A stretch of DNA of 64,000 bases, taken from assembly GCA_963678855.1 (NCBI GenBank), contig OY787448.1:2604001-2668000 (forward strand), in the 5' to 3' direction. Below, piece by piece: positions 1-6,768 of the stretch (within the stretch, counting starts at the first letter, position 1; each line of letters begins with the position of its first letter). Source of the DNA: F22 sp963678855. Lineage in GTDB: Bacteria > Bacteroidota > Bacteroidia > Bacteroidales > Bacteroidaceae. Made by a program: the position numbers and the translations under genes. The notes beneath the pieces were generated by a model. That model had not been told where the DNA came from, ran no database searches, and worked only from the letters and a program-made list of their open reading frames with translations.

Positions 1-9
1 ATTATGCAC

Positions 10-17
10 TATCTTTG
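10..17 (+). promoter_or_regulatory. Bacteroidota -7 promoter box for the histidine kinase gene
   Basis: TATCTTTG matches the Bacteroidota -7 consensus TAnnTTTG and lies 56 bases before the kinase ATG. The -33 element would fall at or beyond the window edge, so only half of the promoter can be judged. Confidence 0.5.
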
Positions 18-73
18 CCATAGACGGCGCATTACATCTATCTTTTGTACCTTTTTGCTTTCAATTGTAACAT

Positions 74-2767
74 ATGAGTTTTAAAAAACGAGTCTTATTT
101 ACTCCTAAAAGTAATCTACATATAGGGTACATGCTATTGTGCCTACTTTTTCTGGCACCATTTTCTGGTACTTGCGCATCTTCAATAGAAGATAGGATAG
201 ACCAAAAGAACAAAGATGTTGTAACTGTCATGTATGTTCATTCTTTATCTGATGATCATCTCTTTTATCAAAAACAAAATTGCGCGCTTGAAGAGGCTTT
301 AGCTCAATGTGAGCGTCCAGTCCATGTAATACATAAGTACCTCAATTGCCGTCTATGGGGAAAAGAAGAAGAATATGGCATATGCCGTGGATTTTGCCAT
401 GATGCTCGCGATAACAATGTACAAATCATCCTATGTGAAGGAGATCAAGCTTTGTACAGCATGCTTCATTGTGGTGATACATTGACACACACCTTACCAC
501 TCTTTTATAATGGCACTTACATTAATGGATCTAAAATGACTAGTAAGTACGCCAATGTGCGTGGATGTCAAACACCTATAGATTTTGAGGAATTGTTTAT
601 ACAGATGCAACGTCTATTTCCAGAACGCAATAATTATGTGGTATTACACGATCGTCGTATGCTTTCTCGTACTGCTTTTAGGCAATTAAAGAAAGAGTTT
701 GAATGGTATAGGCAGTTCAATGCCAAGATGAAGCTTATTGAACTTGATGTAGAAGATAGAAACTTTAAAAACAACTATTATAAAATCCGCTCTTATTCTA
801 CTGAAAACATTTTAGTCATCCCATATTGGGGGGAAATATTCTATCCAATCTTTCGCGAGATGCAGGCGCCTATTGTCTCTTTTCAACCAGAAGCTTTGCG
901 TGAAAACATTTTTGGTGTATATGCACCTAATAGAAAACATTTAGGCACACAGTTGGGACGTTATACAGCACAGTATATAAATGGGGGACAGGACAACCAT
1001 ATTGAACTCGCTTTTATAGAAGCTGATTATCATTGGACTTGTGATTACAGACAACTTCAGCGATTTGATTTAGTGACAAATGACTTTCCTAGAGATACTC
1101 AATGGAAAAACAAACCACTTGATCCTTACATCAGTCTATTAATTGTTTGTGTGTTGGTCATTGTGTTTGCTTTGCTTATCTTTTTTATAATCATGTTGAT
1201 AAGAAAATATAGGCAGGCTAAAGATGAAAAATTGATTTCGGACACTCGAGCTGAAGCACAAAAACTCCTATTGGTTCAGCGTCAACACTTTGCAGATGTG
1301 TTAGCACATGAGCACTTAGGGATTATATCCTATAATAAGAATGGAGATATCCTTTTTTTTAATGATTGTGCAGCCGATATTCTTAGAATAAACGAAGAAG
1401 AAAAAGCTTCTGAAGGGGATAAAAAATTAAATATATACAGCCTTTTTACTTTGTCTCGCGGCCAAGAAACGAAGCTGTTGGGAAGACTGACCAATCAATT
1501 ATCTGATCAGAATTTATCAGTCAGCATTCCATCATTTACGTATCTGAAATTAAAGAAAACAGAGAAAAGTATACGTATTAGTGGGATGATACGTTATGTT
1601 AGTGAAGAACAAAAACCTTCATTTTTGATGACGGTTAAGCAAATGACAGGAGAAGACCTGAAAGATGAGTTGTCCAACCTGTCAGTAGATATTCACCGTA
1701 TCTATCCATTTGTATATGACTTTGTGGCTGGTTCATATCATTTTACGGCTGCACAACCTTCGTTTATGAGACATATACATAATCCGTCAAACTTCACCGT
1801 GTCTGATTTACTGCCTTTTTTTCATGTTGATGATGTAGATAATATGTTGATAACCATAGATGAGATACATGATGAACTACCTATAGGTAAGACGCTTACA
1901 CTAGTGTATCGTGCCATGAACAGCAAGCACGAATGGGAGTGGTTTGAAAATCGTTTTCGTATCATCCAAATGGGCGATACAGAAGAAAGTCTTATTGGCA
2001 TTGGTGTGTGCCAGAGTATACAAGATAAAAAAGAGCGTGAAACGCAGTTGATGAAAGCTCGGGATAAAGCCAAGCAAGCTGATAAGCTAAAGACTGCTTT
2101 CTTGGCAAATATGAGTCATGAAATTCGTACCCCTCTAAATTCTATTGTTGGTTTTTCTGATCTTTTGAATCATATGGATGAGTTTACCCAAGAGGAACTC
2201 TCCGAATATATTGGTTTGATCAATAAGAACTGTGATATGCTGCTCAATTTGATTGGTGATGTTTTAGAGCTCTCCAAGATTGAATCGGGCAGTATGGATT
2301 TTCAAATAGATACCCATCCATTGTATGACATCTTAGAAGAAGTCATGAAATCGCAAGAAGTCAGCATGAAAGATGGTGTTGAGCTGATTTGCTCTGTCCC
2401 TCCCGATATAGCCCAGATGCGCCAAGTACAAGTCGATTCTCTTCGTTTGCGTCAAGTCCTACACAACTTGATCAATAACAGTAAGAAGTTTACCGATTCA
2501 GGCCGCATCGTTTTAGGATGTGAGTACGAACAAGGTAAAGACCAGTACACCCTGTATGTCGAAGACACAGGAATTGGCATGTCTGACGAACAATGTGAGA
2601 ATGTGTTTCAGCGATTCTATAAAGCCGATAACTTTACTCAAGGAGCTGGACTTGGACTGAGCATCTGTCAGACGATTATCAGTCGTATGGGAGGACAGAT
2701 CTCTGTGCTTTCCCGAGAAGGCAAGGGCACTCGTTTTGAAGTGATGCTACCTTATGTCTTGTCATAA
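74..2767 (+). CDS. Membrane PAS-domain sensor histidine kinase (orphan)
   Basis: This 897-residue sensor kinase would autophosphorylate on histidine and pass the phosphate to a response regulator not encoded nearby. A hydrophobic signal or anchor (about residues 18-36) is followed by an unrecognised extracytoplasmic domain to about 350 and a transmembrane helix at about 352-376. A PAS-like region follows (about 405-525), then a second PAS-like sensor region (about 545-655). The HisKA motif NMSHEIRTPLNS contains the phosphoacceptor H682. The ATPase domain shows the N box (HNLINNSKKFT, 797-807), G1 (DTGIG) and G2 (GAGLGL) motifs. There is no receiver or DNA-binding domain, unlike the two hybrid sensors elsewhere in the window. 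The start is the first ATG after the hydrophobic segment's upstream stop and lies 56 bases after a TAnnTTTG box. The signal sensed is unknown. Confidence 0.9.
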   Translation: MSFKKRVLFTPKSNLHIGYMLLCLLFLAPFSGTCASSIEDRIDQKNKDVVTVMYVHSLSDDHLFYQKQNCALEEALAQCERPVHVIHKYLNCRLWGKEEEYGICRGFCHDARDNNVQIILCEGDQALYSMLHCGDTLTHTLPLFYNGTYINGSKMTSKYANVRGCQTPIDFEELFIQMQRLFPERNNYVVLHDRRMLSRTAFRQLKKEFEWYRQFNAKMKLIELDVEDRNFKNNYYKIRSYSTENILVIPYWGEIFYPIFREMQAPIVSFQPEALRENIFGVYAPNRKHLGTQLGRYTAQYINGGQDNHIELAFIEADYHWTCDYRQLQRFDLVTNDFPRDTQWKNKPLDPYISLLIVCVLVIVFALLIFFIIMLIRKYRQAKDEKLISDTRAEAQKLLLVQRQHFADVLAHEHLGIISYNKNGDILFFNDCAADILRINEEEKASEGDKKLNIYSLFTLSRGQETKLLGRLTNQLSDQNLSVSIPSFTYLKLKKTEKSIRISGMIRYVSEEQKPSFLMTVKQMTGEDLKDELSNLSVDIHRIYPFVYDFVAGSYHFTAAQPSFMRHIHNPSNFTVSDLLPFFHVDDVDNMLITIDEIHDELPIGKTLTLVYRAMNSKHEWEWFENRFRIIQMGDTEESLIGIGVCQSIQDKKERETQLMKARDKAKQADKLKTAFLANMSHEIRTPLNSIVGFSDLLNHMDEFTQEELSEYIGLINKNCDMLLNLIGDVLELSKIESGSMDFQIDTHPLYDILEEVMKSQEVSMKDGVELICSVPPDIAQMRQVQVDSLRLRQVLHNLINNSKKFTDSGRIVLGCEYEQGKDQYTLYVEDTGIGMSDEQCENVFQRFYKADNFTQGAGLGLSICQTIISRMGGQISVLSREGKGTRFEVMLPYVLS

Positions 2768-2812
2768 ACTGTTTTATGATGTGCCTTTTAGGGTATTTAC
2801 TTAATCACGATA

Positions 2813-3364
2813 TTACAGATACTTTATCACCTTACACGGATTGCCAGCCGCCACACAGTTGTCAGGAATATCCTTGACCACGACACTGCCAGCACCAATC
2901 GTCACCCCGTTGCCGATGGTCACCCCAGGACAGATCGTCGCATCGCCACCTATCCACACATTGTCACCAATCTTTACAGGCTCCGCCCACTCACGTCGAG
3001 AGTTTCTCTCCTCCACATCCGTAGAGTGACAGGCCGTGTAGATGCTCACATTTGGACCGATAAACGCATTGTCACCAATCGTCACCTTCGCTTCATCCAG
3101 CACCGTGAAATTAAAGTTGGCAAAGAACCCTTCGCCCACCTCTATCTGCGTGCCGTAATCACAATAGAAAGGCTGCACGATAATCAAGTCCTTGCCACAC
3201 TTACCCAGCAGATTACGGAGCAGGGTATCTTTTGCTTGCTCCATCGAAGGGCGCAAGTTATTGTACTCCCAAATCACGTCACGCGTTTCGTTTAGCTTTT
3301 TGAGCAGCTCAGGATCTACTGCGGAGTAGTTCACCCCCGCTAGCATCTTTTGTTCTTCTGTCAT
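2813..3364 (-). CDS. Sugar O-acetyltransferase, Maa/LacA/NodL type (copy A)
   Basis: This 183-residue enzyme should transfer acetyl from acetyl-CoA to a sugar hydroxyl in the cytoplasm. The N-terminal maltose-acetyltransferase helix region (MTEEQKMLAG) is followed by a left-handed beta-helix of hexapeptide repeats (for example IGDNAFIGPNVSIYT and IGNGVTIGAGSVVV). The catalytic-type histidine of this family sits in TACHSTD, and the usual C-terminal motif AAGNPCKVIK is present. It starts 14 bases after the AraC-type gene on the same strand, so the two are probably co-transcribed. A second gene at 18924-19478 encodes a protein differing by only about 14 residues. The natural acceptor sugar cannot be told from sequence. 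Confidence 0.9.
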   Translation of the reverse strand: MTEEQKMLAGVNYSAVDPELLKKLNETRDVIWEYNNLRPSMEQAKDTLLRNLLGKCGKDLIIVQPFYCDYGTQIEVGEGFFANFNFTVLDEAKVTIGDNAFIGPNVSIYTACHSTDVEERNSRREWAEPVKIGDNVWIGGDATICPGVTIGNGVTIGAGSVVVKDIPDNCVAAGNPCKVIKYL

Positions 3365-3378
3365 AATATTTATGATGT

Positions 3379-4290
3379 TTATTGATTAGTACGATATTGA
3401 CTAGGCGTACAGTTTGCTATCTTCTTAAATTGGCGGCTGAAATGCGTCGGGTATTCGTACCCCAACTCATAAGCAATTTCAGAAATAGAATGCTTATTTT
3501 CCAAAATAAGTTCTTTAGCTATTTCTATCACATAGTTTTGGATGTACTGCTGAGCTGTCGTACCGATCTCTTTCTTGATAAGATCACCAAAATAATTTGG
3601 AGATAGATTCAGCTCGTTCGCACAATATTTTACAGTAGGGATACCTTGCTTATACTGCTTCTTCTCTTTGTAATAGTTGTCAAGCAGCAGTTCAAATTGA
3701 GCTACCACTTCCTTATTTGAATCACTTCTGATGATAAATTGACGTTCATAGTAGCGAGTACAATAGTTGAGCAACAACTCAATATGGTTGCATATAATAA
3801 TTTTGCTATGTTGGTCGATAGGTTGATCCAGTTCGTCGAGGATAATATGCAGCATTTCCTTTACCGTTTTCTTTTCCTTTTCAGACAAGTGCAGCGCCTC
3901 GCTGACTTGATAAGAAAAGAAAGTATAGTCTTTGATGTGCTTTCCCAGCGATGTGCCATGAATCAAATCAGGGTGGAACAACAAAGCCCAACCTTTAGGA
4001 CTATACGTTTTATTATGTCTTACAGCACGAATCAGTTGTCCAGGAGCGATGCACACTATACTGCCGTCCTGATAATCATACGACTGCCGACCGTAGATTA
4101 AGTTGCCACAGTCCGCCTCCTTCAAAAACAACGTATAAAACCCGAATACATTAGATGTGTCTATCAAGTCCTTCGTTTTGCTCAAATCGAAAACACTGAC
4201 TAAAGGGTGTAGCTGCGTTACGCCTTTTATCTTATTGTATTCCTGAATAGTTTCAATTCTACTTATATTTTCTTCCATATTCATTTTCAT
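3379..4290 (-). CDS. AraC-family transcriptional regulator
   Basis: A roughly 303-residue regulator with an N-terminal cupin-like sensing half (the segment around GRQSYDYQDGSIVCIAPGQL fits an AraC_binding fold) and a C-terminal double helix-turn-helix. The HTH half shows the family signature around SISEIAYELGYEYPTHFSRQ and FKKIANCTPSQYR. A longer reading frame begins with TTG at 4302, but that codon lies inside a perfect -7 box (TACCTTTG). I therefore start at ATG 4290; the in-frame ATGs at 4284 and 4278 are also possible. It is divergent from the DXS-like gene (265-base spacer) and probably co-transcribed with acetyltransferase copy A. Control of either neighbour is an inference from position. 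Confidence 0.85.
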   Translation of the reverse strand: MKMNMEENISRIETIQEYNKIKGVTQLHPLVSVFDLSKTKDLIDTSNVFGFYTLFLKEADCGNLIYGRQSYDYQDGSIVCIAPGQLIRAVRHNKTYSPKGWALLFHPDLIHGTSLGKHIKDYTFFSYQVSEALHLSEKEKKTVKEMLHIILDELDQPIDQHSKIIICNHIELLLNYCTRYYERQFIIRSDSNKEVVAQFELLLDNYYKEKKQYKQGIPTVKYCANELNLSPNYFGDLIKKEIGTTAQQYIQNYVIEIAKELILENKHSISEIAYELGYEYPTHFSRQFKKIANCTPSQYRTNQ

Positions 4291-4299
4291 GATTCGATG

Positions 4300-4307
4300 C
4301 AAAGGTA
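4300..4307 (-). promoter_or_regulatory. -7 promoter box for the AraC-family gene
   Basis: On the minus strand the bases read TACCTTTG, a perfect TAnnTTTG box. It ends only about 10 bases before ATG 4290, so the transcript would have a very short leader or the translation start is one of the two ATGs just downstream. I see no convincing TTG at the right -33 distance. Confidence 0.55.
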
Positions 4308-4444
4308 ATCTAATTTTGAGAATATCCTAACCGATATAACCTTATTTATGCCTAATGTACAGGCTTTTTTTACTCATTTTTTTGTGCAGTAATATTGGTT
4401 TTTCTTTCCGTAATTTGTATCATAATCACCTTAAAAAAACACTC

Positions 4445-4452
4445 TATATTTG
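4445..4452 (+). promoter_or_regulatory. -7 promoter box for the DXS-like gene
   Basis: TATATTTG matches TAnnTTTG and lies 104 bases before the start codon. It is divergent from, and separate from, the AraC-gene promoter. The nearest upstream TTTG (4414-4417) is too distant for an ideal -33 box. Confidence 0.6.
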
Positions 4453-4467
4453 CACCGTCGAAAAGAG

Positions 4468-4523
4468 AAACTGTTTTACAGTATGCAATCAGACTCAAAC
4501 AGTCACACAATCAAAAACAGTTT
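4468..4523 (+). promoter_or_regulatory. Potentially structured mRNA leader with competing stems
   Basis: The leader holds AAACTGTTTT (4468-4477) and its exact reverse complement AAAACAGTTT (4514-4523). The first element can also pair locally with ACAGT at 4478-4482 or with AAACAGT at about 4497-4503. At least three mutually exclusive pairings of one element are possible before the ribosome site AAGGA (4539-4543). No known riboswitch consensus was recognised. The stems are A/U-rich and short, so they may not be stable. Confidence 0.3.
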
Positions 4524-4556
4524 TATAACGTTTAATTTAAGGATAATAAAAAACCT

Positions 4557-6305
4557 ATGTATTTAGAAAACATCAAAAAACCACAAGACCTACAGACGCT
4601 AGACCTAGACCAACTTAAAGCATTGAGCGCAGAAATGCGTGAAGCTCTTATTCAGAAGTTGAGTGTATATGGTGGACACATTGGACCAAATCTTGGAATT
4701 GTAGAGACCACCTTGGCCATGCACTACGTCTTCAACTCCCCTGTTGATAAAATCGTGTATGACGTCTCTCACCAGAGCTATCCACATAAGATGCTCACTG
4801 GTCGTGCAGACGCCTTTTTAGACCCTAATAAATATAGCGACGTCACAGGATACACCAGTCCACTTGAAAGCGAACATGATTTTTTTACAGTGGGTCACAC
4901 TTCTACATCTATCTCACTAGCCATGGGATTAGCCAAAGGACGTGATGTCACAGGCGGTACAGAAAATATCATCTCCCTAATTGGTGATGGCTCTTTGAGT
5001 GGTGGTGAGGCTTTAGAAGGCCTGAACAATGCTGGCGAACTAGGCTCAAATCTAATCATCGTTGTTAATGACAATGACCAGTCTATAGCTGAGAACCACG
5101 GAGGATTATACCAAGGTCTTAAAGATTTGAGAGACACCAATGGTACAAGTCCTAACAATATGTTTAAGGCCATGAACCTAGAGTATCACTACCTAGCAGA
5201 TGGTCATGACATCTCAAAACTGATAGCCCTTTTCGAAGCAGTTAAAGATACAGATCATCCAGTTGTACTACACATTCAGACCACTAAGGGTAAAGGCCTT
5301 TCATATGCCGAAGAGAACAAAGAAGCATGGCACTATTCAATGGCACCATTCAATATCGAAGATGGTTCCCCTAAAACCGAAGGCTTTGCAGGAGATACAA
5401 CCGTAAAAGATGCCTTAGTAGAATTGATGGATGCCCGCAAAGATGTAGTCGCCATCACAGCAGGTACCCCTATGATTTTCGGCCTTTCAGAAGCGGAACG
5501 CAAGAACTATGGTAAGCAATTCGTCGACGTCGGTATCGCCGAAGAACACGCCATTGCTCTAGCCAGCGGTATTGCTAAAAATGGTGGCACACCAATCTTT
5601 AGTGTATTTAGCCCATTCTTGCAAAGAACCTACGACCAACTATCTTCAGATTTGGCTTTGGATAGCAACCCAGCCGTATTACTTGTATCATTGGCATCAG
5701 TTTATGGTATGAACAGTAATACTCACCTAGGTATCTTTGATATCCCAATGATTTCTCATATTCCAAACTTGGTGTATCTTGCACCTACAAGTCAAGAGGA
5801 ATACTTGGCTATGTTTAAGTATGCGACTACACAAAAGGAACATCCTGTAGCGTTGCGTATTCCGCCTATGATGCCAGCTACTGGTGTAGAAGATACGACA
5901 GACTACTCTCAGTTGAACAAATACCAAGTCGTAGAAGAAGGAGAAGACGTTGCTATTGTTGCACTTGGTAGCTTCTTTGGTCTTGGTAAGCAAGTAGCAG
6001 ATAAGTACAAAGAGTTGACAGGTAAGAGCTTGACACTAATCAACCCTAAATATATTACTGGTATTGATGAGGCTTTGGTGGATAGCTTGAAAGCAAACCA
6101 TAAGTTGATACTGACTCTTGAAGACGGTATCGTAGAAGGTGGTTTCGGTCAGACTATCGCAGGATACTTAGGTACATCTGATGTAAAGGTGAAGAACTAC
6201 GGTATCAAGAAATCTTTCCCAACCGATTTTAACGCTGTAGAGTTGATGAAAGAGAATGGAATATCTGTAGAGCAGATTCTTGAGGATATTCAGAGTAATA
6301 TGTAA
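4557..6305 (+). CDS. Short DXS-like transketolase-family enzyme
   Basis: A thiamine-diphosphate enzyme of the 1-deoxy-D-xylulose-5-phosphate synthase/transketolase family. Family features are GGHIGPNLG at 39-47, the ThDP/Mg site GDG (143-145) with N171, the cofactor-activating glutamate in GIAEEH (E329), SPFLQRTYDQL, and a C-terminal transketolase domain. At 582 residues it is shorter than typical DXS (about 620-640). The shortfall is mainly a missing loop of about 38 residues after NDND. By my alignment from memory, the DRAG and ADGxTHQG motifs of DXS read SLAS and MNSNTHLG here. The arginine and aspartate used for glyceraldehyde-3-phosphate would then be Leu379 and Asn386, with His390 kept. 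DXS activity is therefore uncertain; another alpha-keto acid/aldehyde ligation is possible. The start follows AAGGA at 13 bases. A strong terminator follows. Confidence 0.8.
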   Translation: MYLENIKKPQDLQTLDLDQLKALSAEMREALIQKLSVYGGHIGPNLGIVETTLAMHYVFNSPVDKIVYDVSHQSYPHKMLTGRADAFLDPNKYSDVTGYTSPLESEHDFFTVGHTSTSISLAMGLAKGRDVTGGTENIISLIGDGSLSGGEALEGLNNAGELGSNLIIVVNDNDQSIAENHGGLYQGLKDLRDTNGTSPNNMFKAMNLEYHYLADGHDISKLIALFEAVKDTDHPVVLHIQTTKGKGLSYAEENKEAWHYSMAPFNIEDGSPKTEGFAGDTTVKDALVELMDARKDVVAITAGTPMIFGLSEAERKNYGKQFVDVGIAEEHAIALASGIAKNGGTPIFSVFSPFLQRTYDQLSSDLALDSNPAVLLVSLASVYGMNSNTHLGIFDIPMISHIPNLVYLAPTSQEEYLAMFKYATTQKEHPVALRIPPMMPATGVEDTTDYSQLNKYQVVEEGEDVAIVALGSFFGLGKQVADKYKELTGKSLTLINPKYITGIDEALVDSLKANHKLILTLEDGIVEGGFGQTIAGYLGTSDVKVKNYGIKKSFPTDFNAVELMKENGISVEQILEDIQSNM

Positions 6306-6328
6306 TTGAATAAGTAAGTGAAAAATTG

Positions 6329-6365
6329 AGGGCGTGTCAACAGGTGTTGTCACGCTCTTTTTTTT
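6329..6365 (+). terminator. Intrinsic terminator after the DXS-like gene
   Basis: The hairpin pairs GAGGGCGTGTCAACA with TGTTGTCACGCTC with one bulge and one mismatch. It is followed directly by a run of eight Ts. It lies 24 bases after the stop codon. Confidence 0.85.
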
Positions 6366-6687
6366 AGTCATTAGATTCAAGGCTTAAATATAAATATCTA
6401 AGGTTTAGAGGTCAACTTCTAGGGCTTAGATATTTATGTTTAATGCTTAGATAGGGGGCATTAAAATAAGCACTTAATCACCCCGTGATTTGTGCTCATC
6501 AGCATGAAAGCTTTTGATTATAGCACAAATTCCTTTTTGGTAGGTGTACTTATTCTCTCTATGAATCCACTTTGTTGATATATGTCAATCGTTTAAAGTG
6601 TCTGACTTTCAGATGGTTTTGTGATTTATATTTCTTTGACTATCCACTTCTTCATCCCCATGCCTTTTTTGACCCTTATATTCCCTC
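6366..6687. other. Intergenic region with two further hairpins
   Basis: No credible gene is seen in this stretch between the terminator and the beta-1,6-glucan operon promoter. Two inverted repeats stand out. TAAATATCTAAG (6391-6402) pairs perfectly with CTTAGATATTTA (6425-6436), with inner TAGAGGT/ACTTCTA pairing. AGCAC...AATCAC pairs with GTGATT..GTGCT (6469-6496). They could be operators, extra terminators or a small RNA; nothing decides between these. Confidence 0.4.
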
Positions 6688-6695
6688 TATATTTG
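6688..6695 (+). promoter_or_regulatory. Promoter of the beta-1,6-glucan operon
   Basis: TATATTTG is a perfect -7 box, 73 bases before the SusC ATG. A TTG at 6669-6671 ends 16 bases upstream, somewhat closer than the usual 19-20, so the -33 assignment is weak. Confidence 0.65.
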
Positions 6696-6768
6696 CGTCG
6701 TGTTAACTAACCTGCTCGGTTCATTATTATATATGGTATATGAGCAGACTATTCTAATTATACGAGGC

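Noticed and set aside
6700..6768. Upstream GTG start for the beta-1,6-glucan SusC
   Set aside because: It would put 23 residues in front of a good signal peptide; ATG 6769 has a GAGG ribosome site.
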